From Platanthera guangdongensis (taxonomy: Eukaryota; Streptophyta; Magnoliopsida; Asparagales; Orchidaceae), in NCBI GenBank assembly GCA_039583875.1, contig CM077155.1, forward strand, positions 7,118,043 through 7,182,042: DNA of 64,000 bases, in the 5' to 3' direction. The notes under the pieces were generated by a model. That model saw only the letters and a program-made list of their open reading frames with translations, was not told the DNA's origin and made no database searches. Every line of letters starts with the position of its first letter. Positions within the stretch are counted from its first letter, which is position 1. Positions 32,527 to 44,543 of the stretch are shown here, one piece after another. Made by a program: the position numbers and the translations under genes.

Positions 32527-33324
32527 CCTAAATCCAACTTTTCCTCAGTAGTCTTTCAGTGACAAGACTCCGTCCTCTTCCCTCCCATCGCGTTATCTGT
32601 CACTATTTCAATTTTACCCCCATGGAGTGGGTATTGAAATTACAATTCTGCCCCTATAATGGGGTGATTTTTTTTTTATTTTCTCCTTAAAATCCATTGA
32701 TTGCCAGGCTGGCACGAGAAATTATTCCGCCAGGAGCCCGTTCTTAAATCTCTGTTCAGGAGCCATATCTATTTGTCGCCTGTAAGAAGCAATGCTGGTG
32801 ACCAAAAACTAAAAAATCATTGGAATTTGTGAACACCAATCTAAGGAACTTCATCCACTTTTATGTTCAAACTGATGATATTTGTTAGGCGATCTTTAAT
32901 GAATGACAGTTTAACCCATGCGTTTACAACGGCCATCACCGTGCCAAACGAAGTCTAAATTAAGGTCTTGTTCATGCGATCGTAACCGCTTGATCGGTAA
33001 AATAAATCCCGCCAAACCGATTTATTTTATCATTAATAAACATGTTTGATGCGTACGGCACGACTCTAATCAGAGACACATGGGACATTAAATACATAGA
33101 TTTTATCATTAATGAAAGTTTATGTTTTAATGTTTAATGGAATATCTTCGCTTAAAATTAGCTTAATTTTAAACATTACAAATATGATTTTTAAAAGCCT
33201 GTTAACACTAAAAAAACATGAGAGGTTCGAAAGATATATTATTATCATCTTGCCATTACAAATATTAAGAGTTTAACAACAAAAACATTAAATTTGGTGA
33301 TGGAAAATAAAAAATGGATAATGA
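32527..33324. other. AT-rich DNA without a recognised gene
   Basis: Includes pyrimidine tracts and low-complexity AT sequence. Nothing supported. Confidence 0.4.
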
Positions 33325-34183
33325 TTAATGAAGGAGCGTTTATATTGTTAGACCCTATATGACTATTGACAGCCCAACAAATAGCTATTGGTAGTCCAAA
33401 ACTTAAGTTTTTTAAAAAATAACAATCATTGTTAATTACTAGAATAACTCAAAAAATAGAGATAAGAGTCCATGGTCCTACTATATGACATTTTTAGAAA
33501 AAGTGTAAAAACACGGAACCCCGAATTAACTAAATACGAGTTTCAAGCGCATTTTGAAAATAGAACTACTATATAACATATTTAGGAAAAGTGTTCAACA
33601 TAAAAGATGTAGATCTTGACGAGAACTACAACTTTAATGTTTAACACTTTTCCTAAAAATATCATATAGTAGACCTATTTTCAAAATGCGAGACACCGGA
33701 CGGAACTAATGTGAATCGCATAGTTCCGCCCGGGTTCCGCCTCTTTTGAAAATAGACATGTTTTATTGCGTTATTAGAAAACATGTTTAACATGAAATTT
33801 GTAGATCTCGACGAGAACTACAACTTTTATGTTGAACACATTGTCTAAAAATGTCATATAGTAATCTTATTTTTAAAAGGCGCGGCACCGGGTGGAACTA
33901 TTGCAAATCACATAGTTTCGCCCGGGTTCCGCGTCTTTTAAAAATAGGCATACTAGATTATTTTTAAAAAAGTGTTTAACATAACAGTTTTAGATCTCGT
34001 CGAGATTTACAACTTTCATGTTGAATATTTTTTCTAAAAATGTCATATAGTAGGCTTATTTTCAAAAGACGTGTGTTCCGCATTTTAGGCTGCTATTAGC
34101 GATCATATTATGTGTGTTTTTAATTGTTTCGTCTGGCTGTCAATAGTCATATAGAGGCTGACAACATAAACCCCCTTAATGAA
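33325..34183. mobile_element. Foldback DNA element with internal repeated palindromes
   Basis: An 8-bp direct repeat, TTAATGAA (33325-33332 and 34176-34183), bounds about 843 bp. The ends pair as inverted repeats, best over 33347-33374 and 34135-34162 (CTATATGACTATTGACAGCC). The interior holds three related palindromic units of about 190-215 bp. Each is centred on an ATCTCGACGAGA-like core flanked by GAACTACAACTTT and by GTGTTTAACAT, and they are separated by GTTCCGCCCGGG-type GC-rich blocks. No ORF. The 8-bp flank suits hAT and the long nested stem suits foldback or Mutator-type non-autonomous elements; superfamily unresolved. Confidence 0.7.
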
Positions 34184-34646
34184 ACAACATTTCAGATCAA
34201 TCTGAATTGTTTTTAATAATTTAAGGATTGTTTTTTTGTAAAAAATATCATTTTATTTGTCGACGCGAAAATATCTCATAATCCTTCGGTTTTTTTTTCA
34301 TTTTGTCAGACTTTTAAGTATTTTTTCTTTAAATGATGTTAATATTTAAAGGTATTTTTATATTTTTTATATATTTAAGTAATTTAGCGGTATTTACTAT
34401 AATGTATTTAACAATTTTTTTACAACTGTAGTGAATGATACATATTTGGCATGCGTCTGGTTGCTCAGCCTAGTTGCTCGACCTGAGTCTATTCGTGTCT
34501 GAGCCGGTTATTCCCGTGCCCGACAAAGCACAGGGCCAGGGCTAAGGGGCCTCTTATTCGGCTAATGCTTCACCTAGTGTCAAACCCGGGTAAGCCCAAC
34601 CCAGGTCAGGTCTAAAATCCTATTGAACAAAGTTGGGCTACCAACA
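34184..34646. other. Spacer left of element D
   Basis: AT-rich then moderately GC-rich sequence (34440-34640). No coding region or terminal repeat recognised. Confidence 0.4.
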
Positions 34647-34789
34647 TGTTGGATACATTGAGAATTGTGTACCTGATTTGAAGAAGCCCTTTCAACTCAA
34701 TGATATACACAAATTTCGTATTTGATGTATGTTGAGTTTACTTATGCAGATTCTATGTTGAAAAAAATAAAATAAGTACAAAAGTATCA

Positions 34790-35165
34790 AGACACTAGAC
34801 AAGTGTCAAGACATTAGACAAGTGTCGACACCTTTGTAAAAGCAGTGTTGGGACAAGGAATCAAGTTGTTTTGACACTCATGACAAGTGTCGACACCCTT
34901 ATTCAAGTAGTGCTGAGACAGGAAGCAAGCTGTGTCGACACCCAGGACTTGGGTCGACACCGTCAGTCAAGAAACAAGCAGCGTCGACACTCAGGACTAG
35001 TGTCGACACCTATTATATAAGTTGTGTTGAGACAAGAAGCTAGCAGTGTCGACACACTCGATTGTTGTCAACACCCCTATAATAGAAGTGTCGACACCCA
35101 GGATTGGTGTCGACATAATATAAGTACAGAAGTGTCAACACCTAGAACTGACGTCAACACCTTTA
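34790..35165. repeat. GTGTCGACAC palindrome array in LTR D
   Basis: The perfect palindrome GTGTCGACAC or a one-base variant occurs about ten times with 25-45 bp spacing, upstream of the TATA box. Confidence 0.8.
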
Positions 35166-35638
35166 CGCAAAAGCTCTCAAGACAGAAATTCTTCTAAGTA
35201 CAGAATTCGAAGTCTAAAGTTTTGACAATCGTCAGAACTGTTAGATGTCAGTGGATTAACATGGGCAGCCGACCACTCTTGCCAAAGCATATATAAAGAG
35301 ACCAACACAATAGAAACGACGTAGATTTTCTCATTCTTCTCTTCTCAGACTGTCAGATCAATTCAACAGAATTCTGAAGGTTGAGAGGAGACAGATCGTG
35401 GATCAACTTCAATGTTCTCCAGCCAAGTTCAACCCTACCTTCTCCTTCAAGAATCTTTAAAAAAGCTATGGTGGGTTGAACTATTTCTTCTCAATCAAGT
35501 TCAAGGAAAAAGATTACTCATCAAGATCTGATCAAGAAAAAGTTACTTGTTTCTTTCCTGCTTGGTCATTTATCAAATCTCAAATTCTAGTCTACTTTAA
35601 TTATTATTTTGTAAGAAGTGGAGGCAGATCTGAGGGTA

Positions 35639-35639
<1 letters not shown>

Positions 35640-35728
<89 letters not shown>

Positions 35729-36583
35729 TTACTACTCTAAAAGAAGTATAAATGGATGAGTTCGAAATTACAATAGCCATCCGATATAGTATAATAATAT
35801 TTCTGCCGTCCGATCAAACTCAATCATGCTGCATCATCTCTCCACATTTTTATAGGTCTCCTAAACCTATAAACCTACTAACTAGGTTATGTAAGATTAC
35901 ATTTTTGCCCCTATGAAATTCTAAAAAATAAGAGAAAGTCCGATCAACAAATCAAATCCGCTGCCCGCCAGCGCGCGGACTCGATGACCCGCTGCCCGCC
36001 GACCCGCGACACGCTGACCGTGACTACTGGCCCGCCCGCCCGCCATCCCGCGGACCCACCAGCCCGCCATTCCTGTGATTTCAAATATCACTTAGGTGAA
36101 GCTATATTTAAACCCCTGAAGCCCGCCATTATAGGCAGTGTGGGACTAAAGGCGGGTTATATATATAATTATTTATAATTATTATATTATAATTATTATA
36201 TTTAATAATTCTTATATATATATATATAATTATATAATTATTATAATATAAGCAGGCGGGTGAACAGTGCTCCCGCAACTGTTCACCCGCCTGCTCTTTA
36301 CTATTTATTTTAATTAATTCTTTAATTATTTAAAATATAAATCTATTTATTATTTATTTTATTAATTGTTTTTTTATTAATTATAAAAAGCAGATGTTCG
36401 ATACTTTTGCGAAGTCCGCCGGGAGGCGGGCGAACCCCCGGCTCAAATTTATTTATTTTTATTAATTGTTTCTAAATATCAAATTTACTTTTGCGAAGCC
36501 CGCCGGGAGGCAGGCGAAGCCCGCGTCACCGGCCGGGTACTGTGGCACGTAGCCATCGGGCCGGAGGCCCGTGCCTGTCACTC

Positions 36584-36680
<97 letters not shown>

Positions 36681-37427
36681 ATATTATAAAGAAATACTGA
36701 GGTCTGCAAATAGCCTGAGTTTGAAATTAGGGGAAAAAACAATGGCCGTCTGATCTCTTCCACTATATCAGCAGCCGTCTGATCAAACGAACCCCTTCTC
36801 TCCACTTCTTACTAGAGCTCCTAAACCTAGGACTAGGAGTCCTAAACTTATGTAAATAATTTCAAAACGGGCTTAATTCACATGCTAAAACCGAGTGGAA
36901 TCAGCCCGCCAAGCAACAAGCCCGCGCTATCCGCCCACCAGGCCGCAAGCCCGACAGCTAGCCCGCAAGCCAGCCAGCCCAACTGATTTCAAACTTTCAT
37001 AGCGGAATGAGCAATATAAACCCGAAATTACAGTTGTAGCAGGCGGTGTGAGACTAAAAAGAAGGCTTCAATTTCCGCTGAATAGTGCTCCGCACGGACT
37101 TCGGTTAATCGCCATTCAATTTCGGGTGAACAGTTTATATAATCTTTTATATTATATTTTATATAATATAAAGTATATTATACAATGCAGGCCGGTGAAC
37201 AGTGCTCAAAGCACTGTTCAGCCGCCACCGTTATAATGTTTTCAATTTAATTGTTTTAATTCAATTTATATAAATTTTTAATTGTTTTAATGTTTCTTTT
37301 ATTTTTTTAATTAAAAGCAGACAGTTGGGGGGCCGGCGAAGCCCGCCGGGGGGCCGGCAAAGCCCGTCGTCGCCGGCCGGATACTGTGGCGCGTGGCCAT
37401 CGGGCCGGAGGCCCGTGCCTGTCGCTC

Positions 37428-37495
<68 letters not shown>

Positions 37496-37690
37496 TATAT
37501 ATATATGTATATATGTATATATGTATATACATATGTATATACATATGTATTACATATGTATATACATATGTATATACATATGTATATACATATATATGTA
37601 TATACATATGTATATACATATGTATATATATATTATATATACATGATATACATATATATATATATGGTATATATATATGAGCTGTAAGCC
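35640..37690. mobile_element. Tandemly duplicated (TA)n-flanked element inside LTR D
   Basis: (TA)n tracts lie at 35641-35726, 36585-36678 and from 37429. The two blocks between them (about 860 and 750 bp) are diverged copies of one unit. Both carry CCGTCTGATCAAAC-type, CTCCTAAACCTA, GCCCGCC-rich, GTGAACAGTGCTC hairpin and GGCCATCGGGCCGGAGGCCC segments in the same order, and both end in GTGCCTGTC(A/G)CTCG just before TA. This resembles microsatellite-targeting elements such as rice Micron. No ORF is supported; frames across the TA tracts are artefacts. Confidence 0.6.
37429..37688. repeat. (TA)n grading into ATGTATATACAT repeat
   Basis: TA dinucleotides to about 37505, then alternating ATGTATAT and ACATATGTATAT palindromic steps to 37688. 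Confidence 0.9.
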
Positions 37691-38205
37691 TAAATTATAA
37701 AGGCTGAGGTAGGGCTGACAGCATGAGGTAGGAGAAGGACTTTCTCTGAGTTGTAGGAACAATTGTGTTCTGTGGGTGTAGGGCAAGGGTTTGCCTGACG
37801 TGTAGGAGTGAAGGTGCACTCTGAGGTAGAATTTTTGAAGGGAATCTGAGTTGTAGGAGACAGCTGAGCTTTGAGGTGTAAGATCTCAGGATCTGAGGAA
37901 AAGAAAGGAGAAGTTTGACCGAATCTGGTTCATTGTTAGTAGGCGAAGGAGGAAAGTGAATGTACCAATAATTTGGGGAATCACTTTAAAATTCTTGTGT
38001 GTTGTGTTGTGGTTTGTGCTGTGAATGTTAGATTAGATCTGTGTTGATCTTATTTTATCTATTTTCTTGATTGTTGTGGCTGTGTTAACTTCCTCACTAA
38101 AGAATTTTTTGTGTCCATAAGTATCCAAGATTTGAATAAATTTGAATTGGACCTATTCACCCCCCCTCTAGGTCAATCAATTCCCTAAAACAAACACTTT
38201 ACAAT

Positions 38206-38213
38206 TGGTATCA
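38206..38213 (+). promoter_or_regulatory. tRNA-Met primer binding site of element D, decayed
   Basis: TGGTATCA follows the LTR end by two bases. The rest of the site has mutated (ATATGAAG). Confidence 0.65.
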
Positions 38214-38280
38214 TATGAAGGTTCGACTGTCAAGGCATAACAACCTACTGAGAATCCTAAGGATTAACTGAGATCAAATT

Positions 38281-40590
38281 ATGGCTCAAAGAGAAAACCA
38301 TTCAATCAAACTCTCAATCTGTTCTAAAAAAACTTTGGAATCTGGAAGGAAAGGGTTAGACTCTTTATGGAGGCTGCAAATCCAAGAATATACATCATTG
38401 TATTGGAAGGATCTTTCATACCTATGAAAGTGTCATGTCTTGATGCCAATATAAGGACACCTAAGACCTATATGAAGATGGACAAGGATGAGATAATTCT
38501 AGCCTCTATGGACATGAGGGCTCAGAACATAATTGTCAGTGTCATAAATGACTCCACATTCTAAAATCTGGTTCACTATAAAATAGCTAGAGAAATGTGA
38601 GAATCTTTGATAGTGTATATGGAAGACACTGGTGAGGATAGAGATGACAGAAAATCTCTATTAAACTAGCAGTATGAAACATTCAGGCAAGACAAAATAA
38701 ACACAGTAACTGAGACTTTTGATAAATTCTTCAGAATTATGAACAACCTGAGAACCTATGGAAGAAAATTCACAATCTATGAATTGAATGATAAATTCTT
38801 GAGGTTTATAAACAAGGAATGAGACATCAAGATATGTGTCATCAGGAAAAGAGGTAACTTAGCCAATATAGACCCTCATGCTCTATTTGACAAACTGCTA
38901 TCTCATGAAATGCAACTGAACCTTAGGAAGTCTAAAGAAGACATTGTCAAGGCTCATAGTAAGGAGAAAACACTTGCTTTAAAGGCTGATTCATTCAAGA
39001 AAAATAGAGAAAAGACTGCACCCACAATCAAAAAAGAAACACAATCAAAAGACTCTAAAACTGCTTCATTTGGAGAAGATATAACTGAAGAAGAATTGTC
39101 ATTACTCTCCAGACAGTTTAAGAAGATTCTGAGGAGAAAAAGGCAAGGAAGCTGAAAGGGTCATGGTGGAGATTCTTCTCACAGGAAGACTGACCATTTA
39201 GAGAATCACAAGAAAAAGAAGTCTGGGGACATGTATGACTCTTCTCAGAACAAACAGTTTAAGTCTAATGTTATTTGTTATTGCTGTAATAGGTCATGAC
39301 ATGTCATTGCTAAATGCCCAGTAAAAATAAAAGAAAAGAAGACTGAAAACAGGAAGTCTAATGTACATAAGAAGGCTGACAGTAGTCTGTTATCTAAGAA
39401 GCAGTCAACACTTTTAGAAAGTGAAACTGAATTTTCAGAGTTTGAAGAAGGGGAGGCTCTAATGGCCTTGATAGCCACTGAAGACTCAGACATAAGAATA
39501 AGAGCTCCACTGTCCACATTTGACAGTGACTCTGAAGAGGAGGGACTCATGGCCAACACTGATGAAAAGGCTCAGGATGTACACCATCCTAATGAGGTAA
39601 AATCTCCATCAAGTAGTTTAAATTCTAGTTCTTGTTCAGACTCAGACTATGAACAAGATTCAAAATCTAAAGCTGACATCAACAATCTCATAGAGAAGTA
39701 TGAGATAATGTTGAAAGCTCTTATGAACATCAAAGAACTTGTTAAAAAAAAGCAAAGGAAATTATGAATCTTAGAGTTATTGCTTTTCAGTTTAAGGATG
39801 CAACCATAAAGTTGGATCATCAAAAATTGGAATTGATAGAGTTAACTCACAAACTAGATGAACAAACTGAAATTATTGCTGAACAAGCCAAGACAGTCAA
39901 GAACCTAGAAGCAAAGCTTCTTCATGAAAGACAGCTCTTGAACAAGTTTTCCAAGCCTAAGTCTGTCTTGCCCATTATTGATACATTTTATACACCATTT
40001 AGAAGTGGTGTAGGATATATGGAGGATAATAAGATCTATAAGAAACCTGATCCAAAAGGAAAAGCCCCAATGGATTCAGTTAAACCACCAGCTAAGCATA
40101 TGACCTCTAACAAATGCAAGGCATCATATGTTCCTGGATACATGATTGCTGAGTGCTCCACCAGCAAGGTCAATAAAAAGCCTTGCTGGAAAGGAACTAT
40201 ATCTAATGGTAAAAAGGCCTATAGACTTCCACAAAATGTGATCAATCCAAGGAGACAAGGAATTCTTGGATCTGGATCTAGTGCACAACACTCATTTCTA
40301 AAAGAAAAAGGTGTCAATTCTGCACCAGAAACCTTGGAATCTGAAAGTCAACTCTAAGTTGCACAAAAGTTCAACTTCAAAGGTGCAGCCTAAGAGAAGA
40401 TATAACAGATATGAGTGTTGGTGTTGTGGGAAGGTTGGACATTTTACTCTAGATTGCTGGTACAATCCAATAGGACCCTCATTTAAATCTTAGTCTCATG
40501 CATTCAGAAAACCTGCTGTGATTCACACAGCTAAGTCTAACAGGAACCAAGGTCCCAAAACTATTTGGGTGCCTAAGGTTAACTAATTCT
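38281..40590 (+). pseudogene. gag of copia element D
   Basis: ATG 38281 opens a copia-type gag with LEGSFIPMKVSC, DEIILASMDMRAQNIIVS and LLSHEMQLNL blocks. An acidic/Ser-rich middle (39420-39660), a coiled coil (39764-39960) and a zinc knuckle CWCCGKVGHFTLDC (40413-40454) follow, ending TIWVPKVN near 40583. An earlier knuckle-like C/H stretch (ICYCCNRS region, about 39270-39310) is damaged. Stops and frameshifts occur at about 38307, 38563, 38820 and 39153. Right after the gag stop comes GTGATTGCAGG, an acceptor-like sequence also seen in B and C. Confidence 0.8.
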
Positions 40591-43500
40591 GTGATTGCAG
40601 GTGGATCCAAGTACCACAGAAATGCCTATATGTTACTTGGACAGTGGCTGTTCCAAACACATGACTGGAACCAGAGTCTGCTGATAAACTATAGATCACT
40701 ATAGGCTGGACCAAAGGTGATCTTTGGTGGCTCAGAAAGATACTACACAAAAGGATATGGTAACATTTATAATGGTCTAGTGACTATCATAAAAGTGGCT
40801 TATGTGAAATGATTGAAACACAATCTAATAAGCATAAGTAAGCTTTGTGATATCGGCTATGAAATAGCCTTCCACAATGATTAGTGTCTGATACGGAAAA
40901 CAAGTGATCAAGAGATCATCTTGTTAGACACTAGGAGTGTGAGCATTTATTGTCTAAATTTCTTATGTATAAATGAGGATTCTCTTGTATGCCTAGTAGC
41001 AAGTGAGAAAGACTCTTGTGTGTGCAATGACACAAGAGGCTAGCTCACTTAAATTATAGAGCTGTGAGCAAGTTGCTTTCTATGGACTTAGTTAGAAATG
41101 GACCCCAGCTAAAATACTACAAAGAAGGCACGTGTCCAGCATGTCAAAGATGCAAGCATACAAAAGTCTCCTTTAAAAGAATTTAGTCTAAAGACACTGA
41201 GAGGTGTCTGTACTTACTTCACATGGAACTATTTGATCCTATGCAAGTTCTTAGTTTAGGTAGGAAGTCTTACACCTATGTGATTGTAGATGATCACTCT
41301 AGATTTGTTTGGATATTCTGCCTAAGTGGAAAGTCTGAAACTTTAGACATTCTTGCTGATTTTGTCAAACAAATTCAAAATGAACAGGCATGTTTTGTGG
41401 TCAAGTTTATAAGTGACCATGATACAAAATTTCAATCTGAAAGAATGACAAATTTCTATAAAAAATTAGGGATCTTTTAGGAATTCTCTTCTTCTAAAAC
41501 TCCCCAACAAAATGGGGTTGATGTGAGGAAAAATAGAATTCTTATTGAGGCTGCTAGAACTATGCTAAGTGACACATCTCTCCCAGAATATTATTGGGTT
41601 GAGACTGTAAACAGTCTGTTATGTTCAGAATAGGGCCTCGATCAACAAAAGTCACAACAAGACTCCCTATGAACTAATGAAAGGTAGAAAACCAAGTCTG
41701 TCCTATTTCAAGATATTTGGAAGTAAGTATTATATCTTAGACAATGGGAAGACTTATCCAACTAAGTTTTCAAAGAAGTCCTATGAAGGTATTTTTGTAG
41801 GCTATAGTAATCATAGAAAGGCATATAGAATCTACAACTTGAAACATCAAGTGGTAGAAGAGTCAATTAATGTTATTTTTGATAAAACTTCTATTTTACA
41901 TAATATACTATCTAACAATTCTAGTCTAAGAGATGTTGACTCTAAGATGAAAAAAATTAAATATAGTAGATTCATCTTCTATATAATTAGAGACTGGAAA
42001 CAATGTTGTATTTTCTATAGAAGACACAATCACTGCCCAGGGGGAGGAAGAGACTCACCCTTCTCTAACTGAAGAACTAGGTGATGGTAGGAATTTGCCT
42101 ATAGCTGTTAGACACCTTAGAGATCATCCTATTGATCAAATAATAGGTGATGTCAGGCTAGGTGTGACCATTAGGAGTAGACATCATAATGAGGTTCTAT
42201 TCTCTAGCTTTTTCTCTCAAATGGAACCTAAGAAATATGAAGAAGCAAATTCAGACCCCAAATGGATCATGATAATATAAAAAGAGCTCAATCAATTTGA
42301 GAGATGTAAGGTCTGAAGTCTATTTCCTAGATCTAGAAATCACAATATCATAGGAACTAAGTGGATATATAGGAATAAATTAGATGAGAATGCAGTTATA
42401 GTTAAAAACAAGACAAGACTTATGGTTAAGGGGTATAGACAAGAGAAAGGAATAGACTTTGACCAAACCTTTGCACCTGTAGCTAAGTTAGAAGCCATTA
42501 GATTGTTTTTAGCTCATGTAGCTTACAAAGGATATAAAGTCTAACAGATGGATGTTAAATCTGCATTCCTAAATGGTACATTGAAGGAAGAGGTGTATGT
42601 AGAACATCCACCAGATTTTGTAAATCCTAAACTTAGCTCTCATGTATTCCAATTACAAAAAACATTGTATGGGTTAAAACATCCACCTAGATCATGGTAT
42701 GAGACCATGTCTAGCATTCTTATAGAGAATAAATTATTTAGAGGGAAGATAGATAAAATATTATTCCTAAGGGACATCAAAGGTTCAAGCATCCTAGTCC
42801 AAATTTATATAGATGACATCATTTTTGGTTCTACTAATGAGCTACTATGTAGGAAATTTGCCAAGCTTATGCATGACAAGTTTGAAATGAGCAACATGAG
42901 TGAGCTGAAATTCTTCTTGGGATTCTAAGTTAGATAATCTGAAGATGATATATTTATCTCTCAGTCTAAATTAACAAAGGAGTTGATTAAGAAGTATGGT
43001 ATAAAAAATTCTTCTACCATGAGAACCTCAATGGGTTCCTCAGTATCACTACACAAGGATGAATCTGGGAAACCAGTGAATGAATCCTTGTACAGAGCCA
43101 TTATTGGATCACTCCTTTACTTGATATCTAGTAGACCAGATATTATGTTTTCAACATGTGTCTGTGTTAGGTACCAAGCATGCCCTAAAGAGTCTCATTA
43201 TACAACTGTTAAAAGAATACTGAGATATCTAAAGGGCACACCTAATTTTTGGCTTTGGTATCCTAGGAATGGTGATTTTAATGTAACTGGATACACAGAT
43301 GCATATTTTGCAGGCTGTAAAGAGGACAAAAAGAGTACTTCAGGAACTTGTAATTTTTTAGGGAGAAGACTCATCAGTTAGAGCAATAAGAAGCAGACAA
43401 GTGTAGCTATTTCAACAGCTGAGTCTGAGTATATATCAGTTGGGAGCTGTTGTGCACAGTTATAATGGATTCAACATCAACTCCTGGACAACAGTGAACA

Positions 43501-43606
43501 GCTAAGTAAGTCTGTTATGTATTATAATTCTACTAGTGCAATCCCAATTGCTAATAATTCTATTTCTTATAGTAGAACCAAACACATAGAAATTAGATAT
43601 CACTTT
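40591..43606 (+). pseudogene. pol of copia element D (protease, integrase, RT, RNase H)
   Basis: A damaged protease site (remnant of DSGCSKHMTG, about 40630-40665) is followed by integrase with HMELFDPMQ, VDDHSRFVWIF, ISDHDTKF and TPQQNGV. The third catalytic Glu position reads Asp-Val (GVDVRKN), so integrase is probably dead. Reverse transcriptase gives [27 protein letters not shown], the catalytic YIDDIIFGS (42810-42837) and FFLGF. RNase H gives SRPDIMFSTC, TDAYFAGC, KKSTSGTC, STAESEY and TKHIEIRYHF, where E2 cuts in. Stops at about 41480, 42280, 42543, 42927 and 43380. Confidence 0.85.
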
Positions 43607-44400
43607 TGTTGAAGCCAAAATTTGACTCCGACAAATGTTCGCAAAATAGGGGCGTAGCCGACACCTACTTGGCTCAAGCTCCGACCTCCGACTGGTCGTG
43701 AAGGACTAGAAAACTGGCCCAAAGCCGCAGCAGGGAGGTCCCACCGCTAACCGGAAGGTCACTGAGAGCTTCCCCTCCAAAGCCAAAAGCTGGGCTTGGA
43801 GTTCTTCAGAAGACAATGCCGGTGATTCACTGGGAGTGGAAAAGTCCCCTTCTGAAGAACCCCTATGGGCTTATTTATAGATTTCGGAATCTGAACTGCC
43901 AATAACAAAACTGTACTGGTCTGAAATTACCGGGGTACCCCTGGCTGGGTCTGCCAACAGCCAAACTCCGCTGTTCTGAGGAGCTATGCGCAGGCCACCA
44001 AGGGTAAGAGGGTAAAAATACTCGGGGTAGAAGAGTAAAAACTCCTGTTGACATGGAAAAATGAAAATGGTCTCTTCTCGCCCTGGCGAGTGGAGAAGCA
44101 CCTGTCGGCGAGATGGACCCCACTACCCACCTCGCCTGCGCCCTTTGCTACGAGGTCTTCTCGCCGCTGGAGGCCCTCTTGCCTCTGGCGGCCCTCTCGC
44201 CTCTGGAGGCCCTCTCGCCTCTGGGTGGGGTATCTCGCCCACTGGAGAGCCAATCATCTCGCCTCTTGCGAGTGGGCCCCCTGGTCCCATTCGCCTGCCT
44301 CGACCTATCTGCTCCCTGAGAGCTTCTTGCGAGCCCGAGGTTGTACACAATCCCCGCTATTTTCGAGATTATTCTAAGCTCGAAAAGAATGTCCAACTGA
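43607..44400 (-). repeat. 3' LTR of element E2 (right end approximate)
   Basis: Plus-strand start TGTTGAAGCC lies within the D RNase H. A minus-strand TATA box CTATAAATAA (43871-43880) sits about 265 nt from the LTR end, as in E1 (11641-11650). Short tandem repeats of CCCTCTCGCCTCTGGAGG type fill 44160-44235 in place of the E1 minisatellite. Similarity to E1 fades after GGTTGTACACAATCC and GTCCAAC (about 44400). Confidence 0.55.
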
Positions 44401-44464
44401 GGCTCGTTTATTAAGGCACATTAAAAAATGTATTTATGAGGAATCTTTTGAGGCCCCCCGGGGC

Positions 44465-44475
44465 CTATAAATATA
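44465..44475 (+). promoter_or_regulatory. TATA box of antisense gene a in element E2
   Basis: GGCCTATAAATATATG lies about 75 nt upstream of ATG 44544. It is conserved in E1 (12594). Confidence 0.55.
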
Positions 44476-44543
44476 TGATTCCTGCCCTGCACACCGGGCG
44501 TCCTGCTTTGCATATTCTTCTTTCCTAGCTTGAATCTTTCGGT

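Larger units (their letters stand above)
34647..38203 (+). repeat. 5' LTR of element D, enlarged by a (TA)n-flanked insertion
   Basis: It starts TGTTGGATACATTG and ends TTTACA before the primer site. A TATATAAAGAG box lies at 35288-35298. Removing 35640-37690 leaves about 1.5 kb, the size of the B and C LTRs, so that block is a later insertion. The AATTCACCCCCCCTCTAGGTC-type segment before the end is shared with the other copia LTRs. Confidence 0.75.
34647..43606 (+). mobile_element. Sirevirus-like Ty1/copia element D, 3' end cut off by element E2
   Basis: The 5' LTR (34647-38203), primer site, gag and pol run on the plus strand. RNase H is interrupted at 43606 by the TGTTGAAGCC end of E2, and neither the extra ORF nor a 3' LTR appears. 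The LTR start (TGTTGG...GTGTACCTGATTTGAAG) matches the minus-strand LTR start of B, and gag phrases match too. Many nonsense codons show it is the oldest of the three copia elements. Confidence 0.85.

Noticed and set aside
34440..34640. Possible gene in the GC-richer patch
   Set aside because: No frame longer than a few dozen codons and no motif.
44013..44400. Several overlapping ORFs of 60-120 codons in the E2 LTR
   Set aside because: All derive from the CTCGCCTCTGGAGG tandem repeat and overlap on both strands.
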